Below, piece after piece: positions 1-7,863 of a stretch of DNA of 14,001 bases. Location of the stretch: the NCBI GenBank assembly GCA_012520695.1, contig JAAYNU010000188.1, positions 1-14,001 of the forward strand. The letters run 5' to 3'. Within the stretch, counting starts at the first letter, position 1. Every line of letters begins with the position of its first letter. Below the pieces are notes generated by a model. The model worked only from the letters and a program-made list of their open reading frames with translations. It was not told the origin of the DNA and searched no databases. This DNA is from Erysipelothrix sp. (lineage in GTDB: Bacteria > Bacillota_I > Bacilli_A > Erysipelotrichales > Erysipelotrichaceae). The position numbers were made by a program, and so were the translations under genes.

Positions 1-1720
1 ATATGAAGGATACGATGAATCCTTCGCGAAAGATTTCAATGATATAAAACAAAAGGCAGAATTCCTCGCGAAACTCGCCCCTAAACTTAATTCAAAAGAA
101 GATTTAGAAACATGGTTAACCCAAGAAAGTGAACTTACTAAGAAGTTAAGAACACAGAGCGCATTCATTAATTTGAATATGTCCACAAACGCAACAGATA
201 CTGAAAGCAGTAAACACATGGGAGCACTTCAAAATGTTATGGCTGGTTTATCAAAGCCATCAGCACAATTCAAAACGTTCCTTGTTAAACACAAAGATGA
301 TCTACCAACATGGAAGGCAGAAAGTGCTCTTATTAAAGAACACGAATTCATCCTCCAAGAAGAACTCGATACAGCACAACACAACTTAAGTGAAGATGTT
401 GAGGATGCACTCTCTAAAATGCAAATCAACGCAAGTTCAAACTGGAACCGACTCCACTCACACCTTACAAGTCTCACAACAATTGACTTCAAGGGAGAGA
501 AACATACAATCACATCACTCAGAAACTTCGCATACGACACAGATCAAAATGTTCGTAAAGAAGCATATGAAGCAGAACTTGAAATCTACACTAAAATTGA
601 AGATAGCATCGCTTTCTCACTCAACAGTATCAAAGGTGAAGTTAACCAAGTCTCAAAATTAAGACAATACGAATCACCACTCGATAAAACACTCGTTGAT
701 TCAAGAATGAGCAAGAAAACACTCGATGCCCTTATGGGAGCAATCGAAAAATATACACCAGAATTCAGACGTTACCTCAAACATAAAGGAAAACTACTTG
801 GACACGAAAATGGTCTTCCATGGTATGACCTCTTTGCACCGTTTGAAACATCAAACCCAAAGACCTATACCGTAGAAGAATCACGCGAACTCATCGTAAA
901 CAGTTTCAGCGACTTCTCAAAGGATCTCAGTGATCTTGGAGCACGCGCATACGATGACAAATGGATCGACTTCCTTCCACGTGAAGGAAAACGAGGCGGC
1001 GCATTCTGTATGAACCTACCTCAATTAAAACAATCAAGAGTCATGACAAACTTCGACGGTTCAACTTCCGCTGTAGTAACACTAGCCCACGAATTGGGAC
1101 ATGCGTACCACGGAAAGAAAATCGAAGATCATTCAATCCTAAATACAGGCTACACCATGCCCGTTGCAGAAACAGCATCAACATTCTGCGAAAACATCGT
1201 ATTCAACGCTGCATTGAAGAACGCTGATAAAGAAGAACAACTCGTACTCATCGAGAACTCTCTATCAGACCTCACACAAATCATTGTTGATATATCATCA
1301 CGCTATAAATTCGAAACAGAAGTATTCGAAAGAAGAAATAGCGAATTCCTATTCGCAAACGATCTAAAAGAAATTATGATCCAAGCACAAAAAGACACTT
1401 ATGGAGATGGACTCGATCAAAATGTTCTCCACCCATACATGTGGCTTAATAAAGGACACTACTACAGTAGCGGCCTATCATTCTATAACTTCCCTTATGC
1501 ATTTGGTGGATTGTTCGCACTTGGACTTTACGCTAAATTCGAAAAAGAGGGCGAAGCATTCGTACCACAATACGAAGCACTGCTCAGTGCAACTACAACA
1601 GCAAGCTGTGAAGATGTCGCTAAAATGGCAAACATCGATGTTGAAGACCAAGCATTCTGGGAATCAAGCCTTGATGTTGTCGTCGAAAGAATCGATCAAT
1701 TCATTGAACTCACAAAGTAA
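1..1720 (+). CDS. pepF: M3-family oligoendopeptidase (PepF-like), 5' end cut by window edge
   Basis: Cytoplasmic zinc metallopeptidase of family M3 that cuts short peptides. The reading frame is already open at base 2 and runs without a stop to TAA at 1718-1720, giving 572 residues. Full-length members have about 590-600, so probably only 20-30 N-terminal residues lie outside the window. The TTG at 173 is internal and not the start, because the upstream residues (YEGYDESFAKDF...) look like the family N-terminus. The zinc motif HELGH is encoded at 1088-1102 (two His ligands and the catalytic Glu). The third ligand is probably the Glu at 1169-1171 in the PVAETAS segment, 27 residues after the first His. 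The C-terminal FYNFPYAFGGLFALGLY segment is also typical of the family. A hairpin terminator follows directly. Family is confident; the PepF name is by resemblance, and substrate range cannot be read from sequence. Confidence 0.93.
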   Translation, partial: YEGYDESFAKDFNDIKQKAEFLAKLAPKLNSKEDLETWLTQESELTKKLRTQSAFINLNMSTNATDTESSKHMGALQNVMAGLSKPSAQFKTFLVKHKDDLPTWKAESALIKEHEFILQEELDTAQHNLSEDVEDALSKMQINASSNWNRLHSHLTSLTTIDFKGEKHTITSLRNFAYDTDQNVRKEAYEAELEIYTKIEDSIAFSLNSIKGEVNQVSKLRQYESPLDKTLVDSRMSKKTLDALMGAIEKYTPEFRRYLKHKGKLLGHENGLPWYDLFAPFETSNPKTYTVEESRELIVNSFSDFSKDLSDLGARAYDDKWIDFLPREGKRGGAFCMNLPQLKQSRVMTNFDGSTSAVVTLAHELGHAYHGKKIEDHSILNTGYTMPVAETASTFCENIVFNAALKNADKEEQLVLIENSLSDLTQIIVDISSRYKFETEVFERRNSEFLFANDLKEIMIQAQKDTYGDGLDQNVLHPYMWLNKGHYYSSGLSFYNFPYAFGGLFALGLYAKFEKEGEAFVPQYEALLSATTTASCEDVAKMANIDVEDQAFWESSLDVVVERIDQFIELTK

Positions 1721-1745
1721 GAAGACACACGTCTTCTTTTCTTTT
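1719..1745 (+). terminator. Intrinsic terminator after the M3 peptidase gene
   Basis: An 8-bp perfect stem (AAGAAGAC / GTCTTCTT, arms 1719-1726 and 1731-1738) with an ACAC loop runs into a T-rich tail (TTTTCTTTT). The left arm begins inside the TAA stop codon. It separates the peptidase gene from ogt. Confidence 0.8.
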
Positions 1746-1749
1746 GGTG

Positions 1750-1755
1750 TATAAT
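1750..1755 (+). promoter_or_regulatory. Possible -10 box for ogt
   Basis: A perfect TATAAT preceded by TG sits 25 nt before the ogt start, just after the terminator tail. No good -35 box is visible at 16-18 bp upstream, where the peptidase terminator hairpin lies. The call rests on the -10 match and on the need for a promoter between the terminator and ogt. Confidence 0.4.
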
Positions 1756-1780
1756 TGAACCAAAGAAAGCGAGGTACACG

Positions 1781-2239
1781 ATGTACATCTATACCTATCA
1801 AACAAAAATTGGTCCCATCACAATCCATGAGTCCAACAACAAAATCACAAAAATATTAATCAATGAAAAGAATTCAGTAAACACAGAAGAATCAAATCTC
1901 ACAAAACAAACCATCAAAGAAATTAACGAATACCTCGACCACAAGCGTACCGATTTTACAATTCCACTTGATCCACAAGGAACAGACCATCAAATCAAAG
2001 TATGGAATGAACTGAAAAAAATACCGTACTCAGAAACAAGGACATACAAAGAACTCGCAACATCATTAGGAAACCCCAATGCATCACGCGCAATCGGCAG
2101 TGCATGCGGTAAAAACCCCATCATGATCATTGTTCCATGTCACAGAGTCATTGGAACTAACGGTAAACTCACAGGCTACGCCGGTGGCATCGGTGTAAAA
2201 GAGAAACTTATTGATTTAGAGACCAAACTAGGCAAATAA
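1781..2239 (+). CDS. ogt: Methylated-DNA-protein-cysteine S-methyltransferase (O6-alkylguanine repair)
   Basis: Repairs O6-alkylguanine and O4-alkylthymine in DNA by moving the alkyl group irreversibly onto its own cysteine. The protein is 152 residues: a short divergent N-terminal domain (about 1-65) and the conserved DNA-binding/transfer domain (about 66-150). The active-site motif PCHRVIG is at 119-125, with Cys120 encoded at 2138-2140. The helix-turn-helix with the arginine finger is ASRAIGSA (Arg103), and the base-flipping region TYKELA holds Tyr89. The ATG at 1781 has a GAGGT ribosome site at 1771-1775. The gene stands alone between two terminators, with no adaA or alkA beside it. Its coding strand is markedly A- and C-rich. 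The length fits single-domain Ogt/MGMT enzymes. Family is certain; choosing ogt over other gene names is convention. Confidence 0.93.
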   Translation: MYIYTYQTKIGPITIHESNNKITKILINEKNSVNTEESNLTKQTIKEINEYLDHKRTDFTIPLDPQGTDHQIKVWNELKKIPYSETRTYKELATSLGNPNASRAIGSACGKNPIMIIVPCHRVIGTNGKLTGYAGGIGVKEKLIDLETKLGK

Positions 2240-2254
2240 TTGTCTAGTTTTTTT
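2225..2254 (+). terminator. Intrinsic terminator of ogt
   Basis: An 11-bp stem (arms AAACTAGGCAA 2225-2235 and TTGTCTAGTTT 2240-2250, one G-U pair) with a 4-nt loop is followed by a T run to 2254. The ogt stop codon TAA (2237-2239) lies in the loop. Confidence 0.88.
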
Positions 2255-2270
2255 ATCACAATATTTACAT

Positions 2271-2312
2271 AGAAAAAGAGTTTGCGATGATTTTGATCAG
2301 CGCAAACTCTTA
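2271..2312 (-). terminator. Intrinsic terminator of the TetR/V-ATPase operon
   Basis: On the minus strand an 11-bp perfect stem (AAGAGTTTGCG / CGCAAACTCTT, arms 2301-2311 and 2276-2286), with a further TGAT/ATCA pairing inside, ends in a T tract (2277-2273). It lies 5 nt after the ntpD stop and faces the ogt terminator, so both converging units end within about 90 bp. Confidence 0.87.
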
Positions 2313-2316
2313 TGTT

Positions 2317-2916
2317 TTACTTAACCTGAATAATACGAGACAACTGAGCACGCTCTTGGTCATCGATTTGGATTTGAATGGAACGAATCATGCGCTCCAT
2401 CTCTGGAATTGTTTTAAACTCCAAAGCATTTACACGACGACGCGTCTTTTTAATTTCTTCACCCAATACGAAACACGCATTCTCCTCTTGCGCAAGTTGC
2501 ACAAGACGCTGAGCAAGACTAACGTATTCCTCACTCACCGCAAGTAAGCGTGAATGAATTCCAAATAGAGTGTCTGGTAGTACGTTGGATTCCGGTATGT
2601 TTAATTCATAATTCGGAATCTTAAGACTCAATACATTTGAATATGAACGCACAACATTCAGCTGAGTTTCCGTTTGATTCAAATGATACTGTAAGAGCTC
2701 ATCATCATTTTCAAGTGAGGCTAATTTGTACGCATCGTTAACACGCACAAACTGAGCGTCAACCTGACGACGTAGGATCTGTGAGTTCTCACTTAGAACC
2801 ATAAAACGTTGAATTAAAGCATCTTGTTTGTCCTTCAGAAGACTGTGTCCTCTGGTCGCAACACTTAATCGATGTCTTAACTCACGCAGAGCCATTCGAT
2901 TCGCATTAACCTTCAT
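2317..2916 (-). CDS. ntpD: V-type ATPase subunit D (central rotor shaft)
   Basis: Central stalk of the V1 motor, a long coiled coil turning inside the A3B3 ring and carrying torque to the membrane rotor with subunits F and C. The N-terminal pattern ([15 protein letters not shown]...[10 protein letters not shown], residues about 3-30) is the family signature. The rest is mostly heptad-like helix. I start it at the ATG at 2916 (199 residues), because MKVNANRM matches the usual beginning. The ATG at 2943 would add nine residues of subunit B sequence read out of frame. The chosen start overlaps the end of ntpB by 11 nt and has no strong ribosome site, so translation probably depends on coupling to ntpB. 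E. hirae NtpD has about 210 residues. It is the last gene before the operon terminator, and no ntpH or ntpJ follows. Confidence 0.9.
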   Translation of the reverse strand: MKVNANRMALRELRHRLSVATRGHSLLKDKQDALIQRFMVLSENSQILRRQVDAQFVRVNDAYKLASLENDDELLQYHLNQTETQLNVVRSYSNVLSLKIPNYELNIPESNVLPDTLFGIHSRLLAVSEEYVSLAQRLVQLAQEENACFVLGEEIKKTRRRVNALEFKTIPEMERMIRSIQIQIDDQERAQLSRIIQVK

Positions 2917-4291
2917 ACGAATCACGCGCCACATAAAATTCATCTAAGAATGTATCACGAACGCGTTTCAACTCAGTTCGAGGAAGTATCCCCAATAGGT
3001 CCCATCCTAAATCAAGTGATGATTCAATGTCACGGTTGACATCAAATCCTTGATTGATGAAAGAGACTTCAAATTCACGCGCAAAATCCGCATACAATAA
3101 GTCAAGAGGCGTTAGTGCCGCATCACCTAAGATTGAAGCAAGCTCCAGTGTTTCTTTCCCTTTCGCATAGGCTGCGAAAAGTTGGTTCATAACATCCGCA
3201 TGATCACGGCGAGTCTTACCTTCACCAATTCCCTTATCTTTTAATCGAGATAATGATGGAAGAACATCAACCGGAGGCATAATGCCACGTTTATGAAGAC
3301 TTCGGTCCAAGATGATTTGTCCCTCAGTAATATAACCAGTTAGGTCAGGAATTGGATGCGTTTTATCATCCTCAGGCATTGAAAGAATCGGAATCATTGT
3401 AATTGAACCTTCTTTACCTTTAAGTTTTCCAGCTCGTTCATACAGACCCGCAAGGTCTGTATACATGTAACCTGGATACACTCTTCGACCCGGGATTTCT
3501 CTTCGTGAAGCCGAGATTTCTCTTAGTGCTTCACAGTAATAGGTCATATCACTCATGATTAACATTACGTTTTTATCGAGTTCAAACGCTAGATATTCCG
3601 CTGCAGTGATTGCCATACGAGGCGTAGAAATACGCTCAATGGCAGGGTCATTCGCAAGGTTTAAGAACATTACCGTTCGATCAAGAGCACCATTCTTCTT
3701 GAATGAATCTTCGAAGAAACGCGCTTCCTCATACGTAATACCCATGGCACAAAACACAACCGTAAAGTCAAGGTCGGAAGAACTAACATTCGCTTGAGCT
3801 GCGATTTGAGTCGCAAGCTCATTATGCGGTAATCCTGAACCCGAGAAAATCGGAAGCTTTTGTCCGACAACCAAAGTATTCAGCGCATCAATGGATGATA
3901 CACCCGTCTGAATAAATTGATCCGGGTAAGCACGCAATACAGGGTTCATAACAGAACCGTTGATATCACGCATTTCATAGGATAGTAAGGCCGGTCCATT
4001 ATCACGAACTTGACCATTACCATCAAAGATACGACCCAACATTTCCTGACTCACCTTAAGACTTAGGGGTTTCCCTTTAAATCGAATGCGAGCACGATGT
4101 GGATCAATTCCTGTATTAGAGTCATACAATTGAATAACTGCTTTTGAACCATTCACTTCAAGTACTTTACCTACTCGAGAATCCGTTTCGTTTACAAATA
4201 TCTCAACTTCTTCATCATAAGTAGCATCGTCAACACCATCAACAACCAATAAGGGACCGACAACTTCTAATATATTTTTATACTCTTTCAT
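2906..4291 (-). CDS. ntpB: V-type ATPase subunit B (non-catalytic ring subunit)
   Basis: Alternates with subunit A in the V1 hexamer and completes the nucleotide pockets without hydrolysing ATP itself. The protein is 461 residues, full length. A beta-barrel domain occupies about 1-75. The degenerate nucleotide loop [12 protein letters not shown] is at 149-160, and [11 protein letters not shown] (211-221) and [15 protein letters not shown] (267-281) are typical core motifs. The arginine finger is Arg349 in LPSLSRL, matching Arg350 of E. hirae NtpB. A strong AAGGAGG ribosome site (4306-4300) sits 8 nt before the ATG. The gene overlaps the end of ntpA by 14 nt. Nothing in it looks damaged. Confidence 0.97.
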   Translation of the reverse strand: MKEYKNILEVVGPLLVVDGVDDATYDEEVEIFVNETDSRVGKVLEVNGSKAVIQLYDSNTGIDPHRARIRFKGKPLSLKVSQEMLGRIFDGNGQVRDNGPALLSYEMRDINGSVMNPVLRAYPDQFIQTGVSSIDALNTLVVGQKLPIFSGSGLPHNELATQIAAQANVSSSDLDFTVVFCAMGITYEEARFFEDSFKKNGALDRTVMFLNLANDPAIERISTPRMAITAAEYLAFELDKNVMLIMSDMTYYCEALREISASRREIPGRRVYPGYMYTDLAGLYERAGKLKGKEGSITMIPILSMPEDDKTHPIPDLTGYITEGQIILDRSLHKRGIMPPVDVLPSLSRLKDKGIGEGKTRRDHADVMNQLFAAYAKGKETLELASILGDAALTPLDLLYADFAREFEVSFINQGFDVNRDIESSLDLGWDLLGILPRTELKRVRDTFLDEFYVARDSYEG

Positions 4292-6029
4292 TAACGTCCC
4301 CTCCTTGTTTCAATGTGTCAAATTCATTTCTGATTCGAATGAATACTTCATCAAATCTCTGATCATCACTTACATACTTCATACGAGAAATCTCATATAC
4401 CGTATCCATGTGTAAGATATCATTTAAGAAGATATGATCTTCAACAAGTGCTTCAGTAGCCTCTTTATAGAAGTCCATAATGAGGACAAGCATTTTAACT
4501 TGTTTCTCAAGACTCGTGAACGTGTCTTCTTCTTGGAACGCGTTTTGTTGGAGGAAGTCTTCACGCAACATACGCGCAACTTCAAGCTTCAACATTTCCT
4601 CATCACTCAAAGAATCCTTACCAATCAATTGAACAACTTCCATAATGCGTTGTTCTTCCTGAAGAAGATCAATCGCATCTTGTCGATAAACGGTAAAGTT
4701 TTTATTATGATTCGACTTCATGTATTCATCAACGCGCGTTTGGTATAGTGAATACGATTCATGCCAGTTAATTGCTGGGAAGTGTCGAGCATAGGCTAGG
4801 GATGCATCCAGTGCCCAGAAAACCTTCGCAACACGAAGTGTTGATTGTGTTACAGGTTCGTTTAAATCCCCGCCCGCTGGTGATACAGCACCAATCATGG
4901 TGATGGATCCAGTATAATCGTCACTTCCTAAAAGACTTACAATTCCCGCTCGCTCGTAAACATCCGCTAAACGCGAACCAAGGTATGCAGGATAGCCTTC
5001 ATCTCCAGGCATTTCTTCGAGTCGACCACTCATTTCTCTTAGCGCTTCAGCCCAACGAGACGTTGAGTCGGCCATTAGTGAGACATCATAACCCATATCT
5101 CGATAATACTCAGCTACACTCATTCCCGTATAAATCGACGCCTCACGCGCCGCTACAGGCATGTTAGAAGTGTTAGCGATAAGACAAATCTTATTCATTA
5201 AGGGCTCATTAGTAATTGGATCAACAATCTGAGGGAATTCGTTTAGAACATCCGTCATTTCGTTGCCTCGCTCACCACAGCCAATGTATATAACGACATC
5301 AGAATCAGACCACTTCGCTAATTGGTGTTGTACTACCGTTTTTCCTGAACCAAAGGGTCCTGGAATACACGCAGTTCCACCTTTCGCTACAGGGAAGAAT
5401 GTATCCACAATTCTTTGCCCTGTAATAAGAGGTACGGATGGTAAGTGTTTTTCTTTATATTTTCGTGCTTTACGAACAGGCCAATAACGATTCATTGGAA
5501 CTCCGATGGAATCAATAAACACTACATCTTGGTCGACTGTAAATTCACCCTTATTGATTTCGGTAATCACACCGTTAAACGGTGATAAGATATAATGCTT
5601 TAAATGATTTTCTAAGACATAGCCCAGGCGATCATTTTCTTGTACAGTGGCACCCACTTCAACCATAGGGATGAAATCCCATAGAATTGTTTTGTCCAAA
5701 GTTTCAATGCGCTCACCCTTTGTAAGGAAGTGACCACTTGCCTGTGCATACTTCTCTAAGTCGCGGCCAATACCATCCATCATGGTTGATAATAGACCCG
5801 GACCCAGTTCAATACTTAAAGGTCTTTCTTGTGAGACAACGGGTGCGCCAATTCCAATACCTGAAGTTTCTTCATATACTTGAATTGAGGCTTCATTCCC
5901 CCTCATTTCAATAATTTCCCCTAAAAGTTCTTCCTTGGATACGAGTACCGTATCGTAAAGTTTCGCATTGGGGATGTCTTTAGCGACCACTAAAGGTCCC
6001 GCTACTTTTATGATTGTTCCTGTGATCAA
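4278..6029 (-). CDS. ntpA: V-type ATPase subunit A (catalytic), TTG start
   Basis: Catalytic subunit of V1, which hydrolyses or makes ATP at the A/B interface. It has 583 residues, the normal length. After a beta-barrel (about 1-70) comes the bulge domain typical of V-type A subunits (about 115-190). The nucleotide core carries the P-loop GPFGSGKT at 224-231 (Lys230) and GERGNE with catalytic Glu253 and Arg254. These correspond to Lys238, Glu261 and Arg262 of E. hirae NtpA with a constant offset of 8. The start is a TTG at 6029 with a strong AAGGAGG site 7 nt upstream (6043-6037). It overlaps the TGA stop of the preceding gene as TTGA. No catalytic residue is missing. Confidence 0.97.
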   Translation of the reverse strand: MITGTIIKVAGPLVVAKDIPNAKLYDTVLVSKEELLGEIIEMRGNEASIQVYEETSGIGIGAPVVSQERPLSIELGPGLLSTMMDGIGRDLEKYAQASGHFLTKGERIETLDKTILWDFIPMVEVGATVQENDRLGYVLENHLKHYILSPFNGVITEINKGEFTVDQDVVFIDSIGVPMNRYWPVRKARKYKEKHLPSVPLITGQRIVDTFFPVAKGGTACIPGPFGSGKTVVQHQLAKWSDSDVVIYIGCGERGNEMTDVLNEFPQIVDPITNEPLMNKICLIANTSNMPVAAREASIYTGMSVAEYYRDMGYDVSLMADSTSRWAEALREMSGRLEEMPGDEGYPAYLGSRLADVYERAGIVSLLGSDDYTGSITMIGAVSPAGGDLNEPVTQSTLRVAKVFWALDASLAYARHFPAINWHESYSLYQTRVDEYMKSNHNKNFTVYRQDAIDLLQEEQRIMEVVQLIGKDSLSDEEMLKLEVARMLREDFLQQNAFQEEDTFTSLEKQVKMLVLIMDFYKEATEALVEDHIFLNDILHMDTVYEISRMKYVSDDQRFDEVFIRIRNEFDTLKQGGDVNERV

Positions 6030-6319
6030 TGGGCATCCTCCTTCTTCTTTAGTTTAATACCAAGGGTTGCTTGCGCAAACTCCTGCATTCGATTCGCACC
6101 CGCTTCGCCCATGACACAAATGTTCATGCCATGATCGATTTGGTATTGCGTAATCATTTTTGTATTTCGTTCATAGACCTCTGATGAGACATAGACAATA
6201 AATACACCCTTGTCGATGAAGCCCTTCAGTAAGTCCTCTAAGTTTTCTTTTAATAGATATGTTTTGAATCCAAGACTCGCCATCATATCATGTTCATATG
6301 TAATATACGCTAGTTTCAT
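6026..6319 (-). CDS. ntpG: V-type ATPase subunit F (central stalk)
   Basis: Small Rossmann-like subunit that binds subunit D in the central stalk and modulates its rotation; called NtpG in E. hirae. The 97 residues are about the normal length. It opens MKLAYITYEHDMMASLGF, matching the family pattern of a first strand followed by a short loop. A central GVFIVYVSSEVYE stretch (38-50) follows, and the protein ends in a Lys-rich tail. The ATG overlaps the ntpC stop as ATGA, and its own TGA overlaps the ntpA TTG. The assignment rests on these motifs and on position between C and A in the standard gene order. Confidence 0.88.
   Translation of the reverse strand: MKLAYITYEHDMMASLGFKTYLLKENLEDLLKGFIDKGVFIVYVSSEVYERNTKMITQYQIDHGMNICVMGEAGANRMQEFAQATLGIKLKKKEDAH
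6030..6043 (-). promoter_or_regulatory. Ribosome binding site fixing the TTG start of ntpA
   Basis: AAGGAGG at 6043-6037 with a 7-nt gap to the TTG at 6029. There is no ATG or GTG at a competing position, and the encoded [13 protein letters not shown] is the normal N-terminus of the family, so TTG is the start. Confidence 0.75.
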
Positions 6320-6828
6320 ATCTGTCGTAACCTCTTTTCAGCTTCGATTCCATATCGATCAGCCTTAAGAGCAATTTGAATGTTCTTAAGTTCCATTAGT
6401 TTGAAGAACAGATACGCAAGAATGCCATCCACTTCCACAAACTCAGTTCGATATGGCGTCATCACATCAATGAGCGCTTGATCAAATGTAAGTTCAAGAT
6501 CTAGAGGACGATCTTTCTTCAAAGTATCGTACATTTCAATGAATGTTTTAGCATAGTTTTCGCCTGCCTTAGATCCTTTGTATTGAGCAATTGATTTCAA
6601 CATTTCTGCTTCGCTCTTATACGCAAAGTCATCGCGCGCAAACATCAAATCAAGATGTTTGGAGTCCAATCCTAATTGCTTCATATTATTTCTTAGGTCT
6701 TGTTTTTGGTTTGAGATAAAATCATCAACATCATGGACTGTGCCATATTTTCGTTTAATGCGATCGAGTTCATACGATTGTAGGAAGGTCTCATTGGATA
6801 TAACGCCTAAAATAAAGGCATTAGACAT
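6316..6828 (-). CDS. ntpC: V-type ATPase subunit C (AC39/d-like), about half normal length
   Basis: In known V-ATPases the C (d) subunit is a funnel that couples the central stalk to the K-subunit ring. This protein has only 170 residues against roughly 320-380 in T. thermophilus and E. hirae. The start (NAFILGVISNETFLQSYE) resembles the family N-terminus, and the end (MELKNIQIALKADRYGIEAEKRL) is the characteristic C-terminal segment. The middle therefore appears to be missing. The gene is tightly boxed in: it overlaps ntpE by 8 nt and ntpG by 4 nt, so no leftover coding sequence lies beside it. A GAGG ribosome site sits 9 nt before the ATG. The assignment depends partly on operon position. 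It could be a genuine reduced form or an in-frame internal deletion. Confidence 0.75.
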   Translation of the reverse strand: MSNAFILGVISNETFLQSYELDRIKRKYGTVHDVDDFISNQKQDLRNNMKQLGLDSKHLDLMFARDDFAYKSEAEMLKSIAQYKGSKAGENYAKTFIEMYDTLKKDRPLDLELTFDQALIDVMTPYRTEFVEVDGILAYLFFKLMELKNIQIALKADRYGIEAEKRLRQI

Positions 6829-7387
6829 TTTGAGTGTCCTCGTAAAGATGAGCCATAGCCCACTTTGATAAGATATCGCGACGATATGAGAAGAGTTGAT
6901 CTACATCAAAACTAATATCGTAGGTCTTATATGCAAGTACAAATCCTGAAGTTAAACTGTGTGCTTCAAGGACTTGGTAATTGGCACCAAAGTGTTTTTG
7001 AACTGCTTTAAAGTGTTTTTGTTCCACAAAGATACGTGGTTTGAATGTTTGATCGTTGCGATCTAGTGCGCCTTGAACGATACGAATGAAATCATCACTA
7101 CTCATACTTGTAAAGTATTCTTTGCACTCATCGAGTAAGCGCGCAACGGTATCATTTTTAACTTGATCCAAAGCGAACTTGTTTTGGCGTTCGAGAAGAC
7201 TCAAGCCCTGTTTCTTTCTGAATCGTGCTTGGCGTTCAATTTCTTTTCGCTTCTCAGGCAGATGAGCGTCATATTCCTCAAGGATTGATTCCTTGTGTTC
7301 GTTTGCTCTCGTTTGAGCTTCCAAAAGAATTGAGTCTTGATGTTCTTGATGACGTTTCTCGATCGCGCTTAAAACGTCCTTCATCAT
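6821..7387 (-). CDS. ntpE: V-type ATPase subunit E (peripheral stalk)
   Basis: Peripheral stalk subunit that pairs with the G/H subunit and holds the A3B3 ring still against the membrane stator. It has 188 residues. The N-terminal half (about 1-95) is a highly charged helix rich in Glu, Lys, Arg and Gln, as expected for the coiled coil with subunit G. The C-terminal half (about 96-185) forms the globular domain that caps the ring. In this half the SGFVLAYKTYDISFDVDQLF pattern (145-164) is typical of the family. The ATG at 7387 shares a base with the ntpK stop (TAATG), and a second ATG follows at once, so the start could be 3 nt later. No clear ribosome site is visible, which suggests coupling to ntpK. 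E. hirae NtpE is of similar size. Confidence 0.88.
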   Translation of the reverse strand: MMKDVLSAIEKRHQEHQDSILLEAQTRANEHKESILEEYDAHLPEKRKEIERQARFRKKQGLSLLERQNKFALDQVKNDTVARLLDECKEYFTSMSSDDFIRIVQGALDRNDQTFKPRIFVEQKHFKAVQKHFGANYQVLEAHSLTSGFVLAYKTYDISFDVDQLFSYRRDILSKWAMAHLYEDTQNV

Positions 7388-7860
7388 TAGAACGTCACCG
7401 CATTTAAGATAATGAGGGATGATACGAATGCGAGTAAAGCATAAGTCTCAACCATAACTGCATAGATAATTGATTTTGTCATTTGTTCTTCATTACGCGC
7501 TAAGATCGTTATTCCAGCACTTGCAATGCGTGCTTGTGCTAGGGCTGTTGGGTATCCAACAAATGCCATCGGTAAACATGCCATGAGGATGAATAGACCG
7601 TGTTGCAGTGACATTCCAACATGAAGTTGGCTTAATGTCATGATCGCAATAACGAATCCATAAAGTCCTTGTGATGCAGGCATTAATTGTAGGATTAATG
7701 ATTTACCAAACTTATCTGGTTCATCAATGATGAGTCCTGATGCTGTTTCACCAACCATACCAACACCTTTACCTGATGCTGATCCTGGAATAATTACAAC
7801 CAGTGCCATTCCTAGGACTGCGAATACCAGTCCACCGTATTGTATAAAAAATTCTGTCAT
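7387..7860 (-). CDS. ntpK: V-type ATPase subunit K (membrane rotor ring), Na+-type site
   Basis: Forms the rotor ring that carries ions through the membrane sector. It has 157 residues in two hairpins with four membrane helices (about 9-29, 52-78, 87-110, 128-153). The ion-binding glutamate is Glu138 in helix 4 (VMVETYALLAF). Compared with E. hirae NtpK, whose Na+ ligands are Leu61 (backbone), Thr64, Gln65, Gln110 and Glu139, this protein has Met60, Ser63, Gln64, Gln109 and Glu138. The set is kept with one Thr-to-Ser change, which points to Na+ rather than H+. Only one acidic site per four-helix unit is present, as in NtpK. A clear AGAGGAG ribosome site lies 9 nt before the ATG. The gene starts 3 nt after the end of subunit I. 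Confidence 0.95.
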   Translation of the reverse strand: MTEFFIQYGGLVFAVLGMALVVIIPGSASGKGVGMVGETASGLIIDEPDKFGKSLILQLMPASQGLYGFVIAIMTLSQLHVGMSLQHGLFILMACLPMAFVGYPTALAQARIASAGITILARNEEQMTKSIIYAVMVETYALLAFVSSLIILNAVTF

Positions 7861-7863
7861 ATG

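Noticed and set aside
2317..2943. Longer subunit D start at 2943
   Set aside because: The nine extra residues are out-of-frame subunit B sequence and have no ribosome site. MKVNANRM at 2916 matches family N-termini.
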